Part shown: piece by piece, positions 38,781 to 48,638 of the stretch
How the letters are laid out: each line of letters begins with the position of its first letter
Position numbering within the stretch: position 1 is the first letter of the stretch
Assembly: GCA_021773565.1 (NCBI GenBank)
Contig: JAJFJZ010000010.1
Location: 242,917 to 306,916 of the forward strand
Direction: 5' to 3'
Length of the DNA: 64,000 bases
DNA from: Gammaproteobacteria bacterium
GTDB lineage: Bacteria; Pseudomonadota; Gammaproteobacteria; Pseudomonadales; Azotimanducaceae
Notes under the pieces: generated by a model
What the model saw: the letters and a program-made list of their open reading frames with translations, nothing else
Database searches by the model: none
Told to the model about the DNA's origin: nothing
Made by a program: the position numbers and the translations under genes

Positions 38781-40604
38781 CTACCCCGGTGCTGCCCGAG
38801 ACGCGCTCTTGCGTTCGTGTTCTTTTAGATGAGTTTTACGGATGCGAATATTGTGCGGGGTAATCTCAACCAGCTCATCGTCATTGATAAATTCCATAGA
38901 CTGTTCCAGCGTCATAATGACCGGTGAATTCAACTTTATCGCCTCATCGGTACCCGACGCTCGCACATTGGTTAATTGCTTTTCTTTCATGGCGTTAACC
39001 ACAAGGTCGTTATCACGCTGGTGTATCCCCACCACCATGCCTTCGTAGACTTTGTCTCCGGGAGAAACCATCATGCGCCCGCGGTTTTGCAGGGCAAACA
39101 ACGCAAAACCTACGGCGTTTCCGTTACCATTGTTAATCATCACGCCATTATTACGCTGGCCCAACACAACATTAATTTGTGGTCCATAACCCTCAAACGC
39201 GAAGGACATTACCCCTGTTCCTGAAGTCAGGGATAAAAACATTGAGCGAAAACCCATCAGCGCCCGTGTGGCTATGCTGTAGCTTAATCGCACCCGTCCA
39301 TTACTGTCAGGTTGCATGTCTTTAAGTTCAGCCCGCCGGTCACCCAACTCTTCCATCACCTTACCCTGATGCGCTTCTTCAAGATCAATGGTCAAGTTTT
39401 CATAGGGTTCCTGAGGTTTACCATCCACCTCTTTCAAAATCACCTGGGGTCTTGAAATAGCCAGCTCATAACCTTCCCGGCGCATGGTTTCAATTAACAC
39501 CGACAAATGCAGCTCACCCCGTCCGGATACATAAAACTGATCAGGGTCTGGCATGGGCTCAACGCGCAAGGCAACGTTGTGCAATGCTTCCCGCTCCAAA
39601 CGATCCTTTATCTGGCGACTGGTTAAAAACCTGCCATCCTGCCCGGCAAGCGGAGAGGTGTTCACACGAAACATCATGGACAAGGTGGGCTCGTCAACGC
39701 TCAGGGCAGTTATGCCTTCAGGATGATTTGGATCACACACGGTGTCAGATATACCAAGATTCGCAACACCGGTGATACACACAATATCTCCTGCCTCGGC
39801 GTATTCCTGTTCTACCCTTTCAAGGCTCTGGTATCCCATGATGAGCAACACTTTTGACTTTCGCACCTCACCAACAGGATTAACCACAGAAACCGCTGAA
39901 TTGGCCCGCAGTTTTCCACGTTTAACGCGACCAATGCCAATAACGCCCACATAACTTGAGTAATCCAGAGAGCTGATTTGCATCTGAAAAGGGCCGTTGG
40001 CATCCACTTCAGGGGATGGCACATTTTTTACAATCGTTTCAAGCAGCGCGTTCATGTTATCGGCCTGCTCATCCGGCTCCAGTCCTGCATGTCCCTGCAG
40101 GGCAGATGCGTATACCACCGGAAAATCGAGTTGTTCATCAGATGCACCAAGGCTATCGAATAACTCAAAAACCTCATCGAGTACCCTGAAAGGATCTGCC
40201 CCGGGGCGATCTATCTTATTAATCACCACGATAGGATGCAGCCCCTCTGCAAATGCCTTTTGCGTGACAAAACGGGTTTGTGGCATGGGCCCGTCTACTG
40301 CATCAACCAGCAGCAGCACACTGTCTACCATCGACATTATGCGTTCTACTTCACCACCAAAATCTGCATGTCCGGGGGTATCGACAATGTTGATACGATA
40401 CTCGCCATAGGTTACGGCGGTCGTCTTGGAGAGGATGGTAATACCCCGCTCCTGCTCCAGCTCGTTGCTGTCCATTACCCTTTCTTTAACGGGCTTGCGG
40501 GCATCCAGGGTTCCGGTTTGTTGTAACAGTCTGTCCACCAGCGTGGTTTTCCCATGGTCTACATGGGCGATGATGGCAACGTTTCGTAAAAATTTAGCGT
40601 TCAT
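38781..40604 (-). CDS. typA: Ribosome-associated translational GTPase TypA/BipA
   Basis: This 607-residue GTPase has G1 [10 protein letters not shown] near 13, G3 DTPGHADF near 73 and G4 NKIDRPGA near 128, then the EF-G-like domains III and V. It acts in ribosome assembly and stress adaptation. Upstream, about 180 bases separate it from the divergent PP-loop gene and no clear regulatory site is seen. dtd follows in the same transcript. Confidence 0.96.
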   Translation of the reverse strand: MNAKFLRNVAIIAHVDHGKTTLVDRLLQQTGTLDARKPVKERVMDSNELEQERGITILSKTTAVTYGEYRINIVDTPGHADFGGEVERIMSMVDSVLLLVDAVDGPMPQTRFVTQKAFAEGLHPIVVINKIDRPGADPFRVLDEVFELFDSLGASDEQLDFPVVYASALQGHAGLEPDEQADNMNALLETIVKNVPSPEVDANGPFQMQISSLDYSSYVGVIGIGRVKRGKLRANSAVSVVNPVGEVRKSKVLLIMGYQSLERVEQEYAEAGDIVCITGVANLGISDTVCDPNHPEGITALSVDEPTLSMMFRVNTSPLAGQDGRFLTSRQIKDRLEREALHNVALRVEPMPDPDQFYVSGRGELHLSVLIETMRREGYELAISRPQVILKEVDGKPQEPYENLTIDLEEAHQGKVMEELGDRRAELKDMQPDSNGRVRLSYSIATRALMGFRSMFLSLTSGTGVMSFAFEGYGPQINVVLGQRNNGVMINNGNGNAVGFALFALQNRGRMMVSPGDKVYEGMVVGIHQRDNDLVVNAMKEKQLTNVRASGTDEAIKLNSPVIMTLEQSMEFINDDELVEITPHNIRIRKTHLKEHERKSASRAAPG

Positions 40605-40784
40605 AATGTCTCAAAATATCTCTTGGCCCGTCTCAATCTCAACGAACCTGCCTGTCTTCCAGTACGAAGCCACCAGGCAAGTTCAGGTTGTTGATTTCAA
40701 AGCAGGCTAGTAATTGCAAAGAAAGAAGTCTGGGACGCAATAACGGAAGAGTGTAAACTCCGCGTCCCTTATCAGGACGCTATT

Positions 40785-41834
40785 ATGGCTCATCAACGCA
40801 AGGCTGTCGCGCTAATATCCGGTGGATTGGATTCGCTGCTTGCTGCCCGCGTAATGCTGGAGCAGAACATTCACGTGGAGGGTATAAACTTTTATACCGG
40901 TTTTTGCGTGGAGGGCCACACCCACGCAATCCGCAAGAAGCACCAGTTAAAGCCAAAACGCAACAATGCCCTGTGGTCTGCCGAACAGCTGGGCATCAAA
41001 TTGCACATAATAGATATTTCGGAAGAATACAAAGACATCGTAATAAACCCGAAACACGGCTATGGACAAAACCTGAATCCATGCCTGGACTGCAAAATAT
41101 TTATGGTTAACCAGGCCAGGGCCTGGGGTTTCATGGCAGACAACGATTTTGATTTTATTATTACCGGCGAGGTAATTGGCCAACGCCCTAAATCACAGCG
41201 CAAGGAAACCATGCCGGTAATAGCACGGGAATCTGGCGTTAATGATCGCCTGTTACGCCCGCTGTGCGCTAAAAACCTGCCAGAAACACTTCCAGAACGT
41301 GAAGGCTGGGTGGATCGCGATGCACTCTATGGTTTTCACGGTCGCAATCGTAAACCCCAGATGGCGCTGGCGGAACAATTCGGTTTTACCGACTATGCCC
41401 AACCCGCAGGTGGCTGTTGTTTTTTAACCGATGCCAATTACTCCAAGAAGCTGGCCGACTTATGGCAGGCACGCGGCGAACGAAAATATGAAATTGACGA
41501 CATTATGTTGTTAAAAATTGGCCGCCATATTCGCCCCGCGCAAAATTACAAAGTGATTATCGGGCGCGAAGAAGGAGAGAATAACTATCTGGAAGGGTAC
41601 CGAAAGCAGTTTGCCCATATTCGCATCGAATCCCACTTTGGCCCCCTTACCCTGGTGGATGGAACACCCGACCAGGAAGATTTGCTGCAGGCGGCCCGAA
41701 TTGCAGCGCGGTTTTCACAAGGTCGCGATGCCGGGGAAGTCCGGGTAGAGATATGTGTTCCGGGCCTGGATAACCGCTTTGTGAACGTAAGTCCGATACC
41801 TGCACAAGAGTTACCAAAAAACTGGTATGTCTAG
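40785..41834 (+). CDS. PP-loop ATPase, probable tRNA thiolation enzyme (MnmA/TtuA-like)
   Basis: This 349-residue protein begins with the pyrophosphatase P-loop SGGLDS at residues 12-17. It has a CxxC pair in NPCLDCK (C100, C103) and a GGCC motif (C211, C212). That spacing resembles MnmA-like and TtuA/TtcA-like sulfur transferases, in which cysteines either carry sulfur or hold an iron-sulfur cluster. It overlaps a TusA-like gene by 8 bases. Together they take the place between typA and glnA where Pseudomonas has thiI. A role in tRNA thiolation, possibly 4-thiouridine, is inferred and unproven. Confidence 0.75.
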   Translation: MAHQRKAVALISGGLDSLLAARVMLEQNIHVEGINFYTGFCVEGHTHAIRKKHQLKPKRNNALWSAEQLGIKLHIIDISEEYKDIVINPKHGYGQNLNPCLDCKIFMVNQARAWGFMADNDFDFIITGEVIGQRPKSQRKETMPVIARESGVNDRLLRPLCAKNLPETLPEREGWVDRDALYGFHGRNRKPQMALAEQFGFTDYAQPAGGCCFLTDANYSKKLADLWQARGERKYEIDDIMLLKIGRHIRPAQNYKVIIGREEGENNYLEGYRKQFAHIRIESHFGPLTLVDGTPDQEDLLQAARIAARFSQGRDAGEVRVEICVPGLDNRFVNVSPIPAQELPKNWYV

Positions 41835-42078
41835 CGAAAACAAAACTTTCCCAAAACAGACGCTCGATACCCGCGGCCTGCTGTGCCCGCTGCCGGTGAT
41901 CAGAACCCAGGACCGCATCAAGGACCTTCAAAATGGCGCAGTGCTGGAAGTAGTAGCATCCGACCCGGGCGTTCTGCACGACATTCCAGCCTGGTGTCGC
42001 GTTCACGGGCACCATCTGATAGAAACAGAACAAGTAGGTTTGGACATTTACGTCAGGCTCAGAGTCTGCAAAGATTAG
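41827..42078 (+). CDS. TusA-like sulfurtransferase
   Basis: This 83-residue protein has the TusA/SirA family signature LDTRGLLCPLPV with the active cysteine at residue 20. Such proteins pass persulfide sulfur to thiolation enzymes. The start lies inside the PP-loop gene (8-base overlap), which implies coupled translation and a partnership: this protein could deliver sulfur to the PP-loop enzyme, doing the job of the rhodanese domain of ThiI. Confidence 0.85.
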   Translation: MSSENKTFPKQTLDTRGLLCPLPVIRTQDRIKDLQNGAVLEVVASDPGVLHDIPAWCRVHGHHLIETEQVGLDIYVRLRVCKD

Positions 42079-42122
42079 TCCGCCAGCGGGTCGCGAAAAA
42101 ATACCATGCTATTGCGCTGTTG

Positions 42123-42139
42123 CGCACCATATTGGGGCA
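42123..42139 (+). promoter_or_regulatory. NtrC binding site 1 upstream of glnA
   Basis: CGCACCATATTGGGGCA is a near match to the dyad NtrC site (TGCACC, 5-base centre, GGTGCA). It lies 98 bases before the sigma-54 -24 element. Confidence 0.7.
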
Positions 42140-42152
42140 TATATCCAGCCAC

Positions 42153-42169
42153 CGCACCATTATTGTGCA
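42153..42169 (+). promoter_or_regulatory. NtrC binding site 2 upstream of glnA
   Basis: CGCACCATTATTGTGCA matches the same dyad. Its centre is 30 bases from that of site 1, about three helical turns, so two NtrC dimers could bind the same face of the DNA. Confidence 0.75.
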
Positions 42170-42220
42170 TTTTCCACTATAATGCGGCACCTGAAGTCTT
42201 GTTTTTGCTGCTGTAGCGCA

Positions 42221-42235
42221 TGGCATATTACTTGC
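42221..42235 (+). promoter_or_regulatory. Sigma-54 promoter of glnA
   Basis: TGGCAT, 5 bases, TTGC: the -24 GG and -12 GC have canonical spacing. It lies 74 bases before the glnA start and downstream of two NtrC sites. Confidence 0.85.
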
Positions 42236-42308
42236 TCTATTCTTTAACTGGATTGAGCACATGCTTTAGAACACCACACAAATAATAGAAATTGCGGGAG
42301 CAGTACAC

Positions 42309-43721
42309 ATGTCAGAGAACACACTTAAACTAATTAACGACAACGAAGTTAAATGGGTGGATCTTCGTTTTTGCGATTTAAGGGGCAAGGAACAACACAC
42401 CACGATTCCAGCCAAAACGCTGGATGCTGATTCCTTTGCCAACGGCATTATGTTTGATGGTTCATCCATATCAGGTTGGAAAAGCATCAATGAGTCTGAC
42501 ATGATTTTGATGCCCGACGACTCCACACCCGTACTTGATCCTTTTCGTGAAGAAACCACACTGCTACTGCGCTGCGACATTATCGAGCCCAGCACCATGC
42601 AACGCTACGAGCGCGACCCACGCTCTATCGCAAAGCGTGCTGAGGAATATCTGGGAGAATCCGGTCTTGGTGATGAAGCCTATTTCGGGCCCGAAGCGGA
42701 ATTTTTTGTGTTTGATGACGTGCGCTTTAATGTTGGCATGTCCGGTTCTTTTTATGAAATTGGCTCAGAAGAAGCAGCCTGGGAGTCTGGCGCTGACTAT
42801 GACGGCGGCAACATGGGCCACCGGCCCCGGGTAAAAGGGGGCTATTTCCCGGTTCCTCCAGTGGATTCAGCAGCAGACCTGCGAAACGCCATGTGCACAA
42901 CCATGGAAGGCATGGGAATTGAAATCGAAGTGCATCACCATGAAGTTGGCACCGCATGCCAGAATGAGATTGGCATGCGTTTTAATACGCTGGTGAAAAA
43001 AGCGGATGAACTGCTGCTCTACAAGTACTGCGTACACAATGTTGCGCACGCATACGGTAAAACAGCTACCTTCATGCCAAAACCCATGGTCGGTGACAAC
43101 GGCAGCGGCATGCACGTACATCAGTCCATCTTTAAAGATGGCGAAAATACCTTTCATGGCGACAACTACGCTGGAATGTCTGAAACCGCACTGTTCTACA
43201 TTGGCGGTATTATCAAACACGCCCGCGCACTAAACGCCTTTACCAACGCCAGCACCAACTCCTACAAAAGACTGGTCCCCGGATTTGAAGCACCCGTGCT
43301 GCTGGCTTATTCCGCGCGTAACCGCTCGGCCTCCATCCGCATACCCTATATCCAGGGCGCCAATCCCAAAGCCTATCGCGTTGAAGTGCGTTTTCCGGAC
43401 AGTGCGGGCAACCCCTACCTCACCTTCGCTTCCATGCTTATGGCGGGCCTGGATGGAATAACCAACAAGATCCACCCCGGCGATTCCTTTGATAAGGACC
43501 TTTATGACCTGCCTCCGGAAGAACTGGAAGGTGTGCCAACCGTTGCTGGCACGCTGGAACAGGCACTGGCGGCACTGGATGCAGACAGAGATTTCCTTAA
43601 AGTGGGCGGTGTTTTCACCGACGATATGATTGATGGTTATATCGCGCTCAAGTCTGAGGAAGTGGAATATCTGAATTCCAATACCCACCCGGCAGAATTC
43701 GAGATGTACTACAGCCTGTGA
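42309..43721 (+). CDS. glnA: Glutamine synthetase, type I
   Basis: This 470-residue enzyme makes glutamine from glutamate and ammonia. The metal-binding and active-site motifs FDGSSISGW near 55, [10 protein letters not shown] near 127, [10 protein letters not shown] near 264 and the NRSASIRIP arginine loop near 338 are present. Tyr399 in LYDLPPEE is the adenylylation site, so activity is probably controlled by GlnE. Transcription is controlled by sigma-54 and NtrC through the sites upstream. It pairs with gltBD, which lies elsewhere in the window. Confidence 0.98.
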   Translation: MSENTLKLINDNEVKWVDLRFCDLRGKEQHTTIPAKTLDADSFANGIMFDGSSISGWKSINESDMILMPDDSTPVLDPFREETTLLLRCDIIEPSTMQRYERDPRSIAKRAEEYLGESGLGDEAYFGPEAEFFVFDDVRFNVGMSGSFYEIGSEEAAWESGADYDGGNMGHRPRVKGGYFPVPPVDSAADLRNAMCTTMEGMGIEIEVHHHEVGTACQNEIGMRFNTLVKKADELLLYKYCVHNVAHAYGKTATFMPKPMVGDNGSGMHVHQSIFKDGENTFHGDNYAGMSETALFYIGGIIKHARALNAFTNASTNSYKRLVPGFEAPVLLAYSARNRSASIRIPYIQGANPKAYRVEVRFPDSAGNPYLTFASMLMAGLDGITNKIHPGDSFDKDLYDLPPEELEGVPTVAGTLEQALAALDADRDFLKVGGVFTDDMIDGYIALKSEEVEYLNSNTHPAEFEMYYSL

Positions 43722-43740
43722 TCCAATAGACAATTACCAG

Positions 43741-43768
43741 CCCCCGGACAGCATTTGCTGTTTGGGGG
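43741..43768 (+). terminator. Hairpin after glnA, probable terminator
   Basis: A stem of about 12 pairs (CCCCC/GGGGG outer, two G-U pairs, ACAGC/GCTGT inner, ATTT loop) lies 19 bases after the glnA stop. The trailing T content is weak, so termination may be partial. Confidence 0.65.
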
Positions 43769-43806
43769 CCTGTTAATTCCTCTCAACTTGCGTCACTATC
43801 CGGTCT

Positions 43807-44370
43807 ATGACGCGGATTACTCATCTGGTTTTAATTGCTTTGCTCTACTGGGCAGCCGCTCCAGTGGATGCTCAGGTTTTCAAGTATGAGGATGAAGAAG
43901 GCAACGTTGTGTATAGCGATACACCCCCGGACAGGGGTAATGCAGACTCAGATACCTCCAATCCGGACATACCAACGGAAATAGTCGAAATTTCAGAGTC
44001 CAACACCTTTAAGAACGACCGACAGCCCTATATATCCAGCTCGGATAACACCAATAACGGGGCGCTCAAAGAGCGAGATTACGCACCTGTTGAAATAGCT
44101 TCTCCAAAGGAAGACGAATCCATCCGGGAAAACACCGGAAATGTCCAGATAGTAGTCGCGGGCCAATCTGCACTCTTACCTGGCCACAAGCTACAGTTTG
44201 TACTTGATGGCAACATTACTACGCTACCCGCCAGCGGTACTTTTATGCTTACCAATCTGGATCGGGGCACCCATGTGGTAAGGGTCGATATAGTAGACCG
44301 TGAACGAAAACTGGTGCTCGCCGGCTCACCCCGCACCTTTCACCTTCAGCGCTTTTTTGTAAAAAAGTAG
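43807..44370 (+). CDS. DUF4124 domain protein, exported
   Basis: This 187-residue protein has a signal peptide (about 1-21, ending AAPVDA). A DUF4124 domain follows directly (FKYEDEEGNVVYSDTPP near 25). The C-terminal half looks like a small beta-sandwich of the type that carries Ig-like folds. Such genes commonly sit between glnA and ntrBC in gammaproteobacteria; the function is unknown. Confidence 0.8.
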   Translation: MTRITHLVLIALLYWAAAPVDAQVFKYEDEEGNVVYSDTPPDRGNADSDTSNPDIPTEIVEISESNTFKNDRQPYISSSDNTNNGALKERDYAPVEIASPKEDESIRENTGNVQIVVAGQSALLPGHKLQFVLDGNITTLPASGTFMLTNLDRGTHVVRVDIVDRERKLVLAGSPRTFHLQRFFVKK

Positions 44371-44385
44371 CTCAGCAAAATACAA

Positions 44386-44402
44386 CGCACTATTATGGTG
44401 CG
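44386..44402 (+). promoter_or_regulatory. NtrC binding site upstream of ntrBC
   Basis: CGCACTATTATGGTGCG is an almost perfect dyad and close to the glnA-type NtrC consensus. It lies 91 bases before a sigma-54 -24 element, which indicates autoregulation of ntrBC. Confidence 0.8.
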
Positions 44403-44493
44403 TTAATGTATAATCTCCGATAAGCACTATTTTCCTGGTTCAATAATTAACTACTTTAAGGTAAGTGAACACTCACTTTTGTGCGTTCAATGT

Positions 44494-44508
44494 TGGTGCG
44501 TTTCTTGC
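44494..44508 (+). promoter_or_regulatory. Sigma-54 promoter of ntrBC
   Basis: TGGTGC, 5 bases, TTGC keeps the GG and GC spacing of a sigma-54 promoter. It lies about 60 bases before the ntrB ATG. Confidence 0.75.
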
Positions 44509-44568
44509 TTTACCTCATAGAGAGTTTATAAAGAGCCCACAGAGAAAACCACTAACTAGCAGAGCAGC

Positions 44569-45675
44569 ATGCGCGACTACAGCTACATTCTGGACCATAC
44601 AACATCCTGCATGCTCGTGCTGGATCACCGGCTCTCGCTTGTTTACCTGAACCAGGCGGCCCAGGTTTTGCTGAATGCCAGCCAGCAAAAGGCGGTGGGT
44701 GAGCCCATCGAGCGCATTCTGGACGAGGCATCAACCAATAATCACGAACTGGCAGGCGTGCTGGAAAACGGCCAGGCTTTTACCCGCAGGGAGGCTGTTT
44801 TTACCACACCCGGGGGCGAGCATTTTTCTGCAGATTACAGTGTCTCGCCGATACTGGAACGTAACGAGCTATTGATAGAAATCAGGCCAATGGATCGATT
44901 GTTGCGCATCGCCAACGAGGAACACCGCCAGACTGAACAGGAAACCACCAGAAAACTCATTCGCGGGCTCGCCCACGAGATTAAAAACCCCTTGGGCGGC
45001 ATTCGTGGCGCCGCACAACTACTGGCTCGAGAACTGGATTCAGAGCAGGACAGGGAATGCACCGACATTATTATTCTGGAAGCAGACCGCCTGAGGTCGC
45101 TCGTGGATCGCATGCTCGGCTCAAACCAGCGGCCAATTATAGAGCCCGGCAACATACACACTATTTTAGAGCGCGTGATACAACTCAGTGAAATAGAAAA
45201 CCCCGAACACATAAACATTCAAAGAGACTACGACCCCAGCCTGCCGGATTTGGAACTGGACAGTGAACAACTCATTCAGGCCATGCTGAACGTGGTTCAA
45301 AACGCCTGCCAGGCGTTCGAAGGACAGGACAGAAGCGAAATAACAGAACCCGCTCTCATCACTTTAAGCACCCGCATCTTGCGGCAATTTACCATTGGAC
45401 CAACCGCCCATCGTATGGTTGCGCAAATTGATATTACAGATAACGGGCCCGGGATTGCAGAAGACATATTTGCGGGGCTGTATTTTCCGCTGATCAGCGG
45501 ACGTCCGAACGGAACGGGACTTGGTTTGTCCATTGCTCAGAATATTATTAGCCACCATCACGGCCTGATAGAGTGTGAAAGCCAGCCGGGGTGCACCCGC
45601 TTTTCAATTTTTCTGCCGTTTAAACAACCAAAGCCAGCCCGTGGGGCACCCAATGATCAGGAGCCCAAGCCATGA
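44569..45675 (+). CDS. glnL: Nitrogen regulation sensor kinase NtrB
   Basis: This 368-residue cytoplasmic histidine kinase has an N-terminal PAS domain (about 5-110). The phospho-acceptor His135 is in GLAHEIKNPLGG. The HATPase domain follows, with NVVQNACQAF, ITDNGPGI and GTGLGLSIA motifs. Under PII control it phosphorylates NtrC when nitrogen is low. It overlaps ntrC by ATGA. Confidence 0.96.
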   Translation: MRDYSYILDHTTSCMLVLDHRLSLVYLNQAAQVLLNASQQKAVGEPIERILDEASTNNHELAGVLENGQAFTRREAVFTTPGGEHFSADYSVSPILERNELLIEIRPMDRLLRIANEEHRQTEQETTRKLIRGLAHEIKNPLGGIRGAAQLLARELDSEQDRECTDIIILEADRLRSLVDRMLGSNQRPIIEPGNIHTILERVIQLSEIENPEHINIQRDYDPSLPDLELDSEQLIQAMLNVVQNACQAFEGQDRSEITEPALITLSTRILRQFTIGPTAHRMVAQIDITDNGPGIAEDIFAGLYFPLISGRPNGTGLGLSIAQNIISHHHGLIECESQPGCTRFSIFLPFKQPKPARGAPNDQEPKP

Positions 45676-47108
45676 CACACGCCAGCAACATATGGGTAGT
45701 GGATGACGACAGTTCCATTCGTTGGGTATTGAAACGCGCGCTGGAGCAGGCCGAACTTGCCCCGGAGTGTTTTGAAGACGCACACCAGATGTTGTCTCGA
45801 CTCAAACGCCAGCAACCGGATGTCATTATCAGTGATATCCGAATGCCCGGTCTCGATGGATTTGAACTTCTAAAAACTGTGCATGAAAATTATCCGAATC
45901 TACCCGTAATCATTATGACGGCGCACTCAGACCTTGAAAGCGCAGTCACCTCTTACGAAACCGGGGCTTTTGAGTATCTGCCAAAACCCTTCGATCTTGA
46001 TGAAGCAGTTGCGACTGTTAAACGCGCTCTGGTCCATGCCACCGCCCTGGCCCAGGAAGAAAACAACAAGGCAGAAAGCTCTACGGGTGCACTTGAGGTG
46101 TCCGCTGAGCTCATAGGCAAAGCACCTGCCATGCAGGAAGTTTTTCGCGCCATAGGGCGATTGTCTCAGTCAAACATCACGGTGCTCATACAGGGTCAAT
46201 CAGGAACGGGCAAAGAACTGGTTGCAAAAGCCCTGCACAAACATAGTCCGCGCAATCAACAACCGTTCATCGCACTTAACATGGCAGCTATTCCCAAAGA
46301 CCTGGTGGAAAGCGAATTATTTGGTCACGTAAAAGGCGCCTTTACCGGCGCAAGCCAGCAGCGTACTGGACGCTTTGAACAGGCTAACGGGGGCACCCTG
46401 TTTCTTGATGAAATTGGTGACATGCCACCGGATATTCAGACCCGTTTGTTGCGCGTACTGGCAGATGGCGAGTTCTACAAGGTGGGAGGCCATGCTCCTG
46501 TGCAGGTAGACGTAAGGATAATTGCCGCCACGCACCAGAAACTGGAGAACCTCGTCAGTGAGGGGCGCTTTAGAGAAGATTTATATCACCGCCTAAATGT
46601 AATCAAAATACAACTGCCAAGGCTTGCTGAGCGTAGCATCGACATACCCGATCTGGCGCGTCAGTTTCTCGAACAGGCAGCCAGGGAACTGGAATGCGAA
46701 CCCAAAACACTGAGTAATGAAACCGAAGCGTTTTTGTGCACGCTGCCCTGGCCAGGAAACGTGAGACAGCTGGAAAATACCTGCCGATGGCTTACGGTTA
46801 TGGCCTCGGGCAGGGAAATATTGCTTGAGGATTTACCCGATGAATTCAATCCAGCAACGGTATCGGGAGACCGCCATAACTGGGAGCGGGAATTATCCAA
46901 CTGCATTGTTGAAAAACTTGCATCAATGCGTGAAAACAGCGCGCCGCTGCTGGATGAAGTTTTACCTGCATTTGAGCGCACGCTTATTAGCGCCGCCCTG
47001 AACCATACAAGTGGCCACAAACGGGATGCATCCGTGCTACTTGGCTGGGGAAGAAATACCCTCACGCGCAAAATGAAAGATCTGGGTATGAGTGGAGAGC
47101 CTGAGTAG
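45672..47108 (+). CDS. glnG: Nitrogen regulation response regulator NtrC
   Basis: This 478-residue protein is a sigma-54 activator. The receiver domain has the phospho-acceptor aspartate near 55 (ISDIRMPG). The AAA+ domain has GQSGTGKEL near 176 and the sigma-54 contact loop GAFTGA near 222. The C-terminal Fis-type helix-turn-helix ends in GRNTLTRKMKDLG. It is the likely binder of the three NtrC sites listed in this window. Confidence 0.97.
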   Translation: MTHASNIWVVDDDSSIRWVLKRALEQAELAPECFEDAHQMLSRLKRQQPDVIISDIRMPGLDGFELLKTVHENYPNLPVIIMTAHSDLESAVTSYETGAFEYLPKPFDLDEAVATVKRALVHATALAQEENNKAESSTGALEVSAELIGKAPAMQEVFRAIGRLSQSNITVLIQGQSGTGKELVAKALHKHSPRNQQPFIALNMAAIPKDLVESELFGHVKGAFTGASQQRTGRFEQANGGTLFLDEIGDMPPDIQTRLLRVLADGEFYKVGGHAPVQVDVRIIAATHQKLENLVSEGRFREDLYHRLNVIKIQLPRLAERSIDIPDLARQFLEQAARELECEPKTLSNETEAFLCTLPWPGNVRQLENTCRWLTVMASGREILLEDLPDEFNPATVSGDRHNWERELSNCIVEKLASMRENSAPLLDEVLPAFERTLISAALNHTSGHKRDASVLLGWGRNTLTRKMKDLGMSGEPE

Positions 47109-47128
47109 CTACGGAGCAGCACCACCCC

Positions 47129-47581
47129 ATGCACATCATTCTTTACCAGCCGGAGATTGCCCCCAACACCGGCAATATTATCCGTTTGTGCGCCAATACC
47201 GGCTGCAGCCTGCATTTGATAGAACCACTGGGTTTTGAAATGGATGACAAACGCTTAAGACGTGCCGGGCTCGACTACCACGAATGGGCAAACGTGCGCA
47301 CACATGCCACGCTGGACACGGCACTGGAACTGATCTCACCACGCTGTGTATATGCCTTTACTACCAAGGCCAAAACCGGTTATTCCACAGTCACCTATAA
47401 CAAGAACGACGCTTTGGTATTTGGTCCGGAAACCCGGGGCCTGCCTGAAAGTTTTCTTGCCAGCCTGCCAGCAGGCCAATGTGTGCGCTTGCCCATGAAA
47501 TCACATTCCAGAAGCCTGAATTTATCCAACACGGTTGCCGTCGCCATTTATGAAGCATGGCGACAACAGGACTTTACATAA
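47129..47581 (+). CDS. trmL: tRNA (cytidine/uridine-34 2'-O) methyltransferase
   Basis: This 150-residue SPOUT methyltransferase modifies the wobble base of two leucine tRNAs. The knot motifs NTGNIIRLCANTG near 12, VFGPETRGLPES near 96 and SLNLSNTVAVAIYEAWRQ near 129 are complete. It converges with secB 13 bases away. Confidence 0.95.
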   Translation: MHIILYQPEIAPNTGNIIRLCANTGCSLHLIEPLGFEMDDKRLRRAGLDYHEWANVRTHATLDTALELISPRCVYAFTTKAKTGYSTVTYNKNDALVFGPETRGLPESFLASLPAGQCVRLPMKSHSRSLNLSNTVAVAIYEAWRQQDFT

Positions 47582-47594
47582 GCCCTGGGTACAA

Positions 47595-48074
47595 CTAGTT
47601 GAGTTGGGAAGGATTGTTTTTTTCCGCAGCTGCCTGGGCCAGTGCATTTTCAAACAGCACGTCAAAATTGACCGGCGCTAAAGCAAGCGGTGGCAACGAA
47701 CCCTTAATAGCCAAACCGTCGATAGTTTCGCGGGCATAGGGAAACAATACGGTAGGACAAATCGTAGACAAAATGCGCTTTAACTGCTCATCGTCCAGAC
47801 CGCTTATGCGGAAAATACCTGCCTGAACCACTTCAATAATAAATATCGCCTTGTCTTCTTCCGTGGCCCCTTTCACGGTGATAGTCAGTATTACTTCAAA
47901 ATGCGTGTCCGAGATCGAACGTGAGCGCGTATTGATGTCCAACTGAATTCTGGGTTCCCACTTATCCTGAAACACTTGTGGCGCGTTGGGTGACTCAAAG
48001 GACAAATCCTTTATATATATACGTTCAATATTTATTTCGCCCTGGGCAGGCGTCCCGGCTTCTACTTCACTCAC
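47595..48074 (-). CDS. secB: Protein-export chaperone SecB
   Basis: This 159-residue cytosolic chaperone keeps preproteins unfolded and delivers them to SecA. The family signatures IYIKDLSFESPNAP near 20 and CPTVLFPYARETI near 109 are present. It lies 26 bases after the rhodanese gene; the glutaredoxin gene found between these two in Pseudomonas is absent. Confidence 0.96.
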   Translation of the reverse strand: MSEVEAGTPAQGEINIERIYIKDLSFESPNAPQVFQDKWEPRIQLDINTRSRSISDTHFEVILTITVKGATEEDKAIFIIEVVQAGIFRISGLDDEQLKRILSTICPTVLFPYARETIDGLAIKGSLPPLALAPVNFDVLFENALAQAAAEKNNPSQLN

Positions 48075-48100
48075 TTAACTGCTCCTGGCATGAAATTGAA

Positions 48101-48517
48101 TTATTTTTTAACTACAGGCAGGTTTTGGTTGCGCCATTCTGCGATGCCGCCAGCCAACCTGCTTACGTTGGTAAACCCGGCCTTACGCAAGGTGGTGCCC
48201 GCCGATCCGGCATTTTGTCCCATTTTACAAGCCACCACCACGGGCTTTTCCTTGTACTTGTTAAGCTCGGTAATACGCTGGGTAAGCGACCCATGGGGAA
48301 TATTGACAGATTTAACGATGTGTCCTTCGGAGAATTCGCCACTGTCACGAACATCCAGCACAAGGGCATCTTCATGGTTTACCAGATTGACCAACTCCTG
48401 GGGACTCACACTTGCGCCACCGCGTGATGCTTCATTTCTAATGAACAAAAGCAAAAGAACGCCAAAAGTACCGACTAGAAATGGGTGGTTGCCTAGAAAT
48501 TCAAACAGCGTTTCCAT
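48101..48517 (-). CDS. Membrane-anchored rhodanese-like protein
   Basis: This 138-residue protein has an N-terminal membrane helix (about 10-26) and one rhodanese domain. The catalytic-loop cysteine is in VACKMGQNAG near 95. It could move persulfide sulfur at the membrane, but no substrate is known. It is divergent from gpmI and upstream of secB. Confidence 0.88.
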   Translation of the reverse strand: METLFEFLGNHPFLVGTFGVLLLLFIRNEASRGGASVSPQELVNLVNHEDALVLDVRDSGEFSEGHIVKSVNIPHGSLTQRITELNKYKEKPVVVACKMGQNAGSAGTTLRKAGFTNVSRLAGGIAEWRNQNLPVVKK

Positions 48518-48638
48518 TGAATAATATGGTCCTGATCGATCAAATGATTATCAAAAGAGGCGGATTATACACGTCTGATGTAGAGACGCAGTTACATTGC
48601 GACTAGAATGCCTGCTTCTCCTCAATATATTACCTGTG

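Noticed and set aside
48597..48638. Upstream TTG start of gpmI
   Set aside because: The added 14 residues are not conserved in the family and no ribosome binding site is visible.
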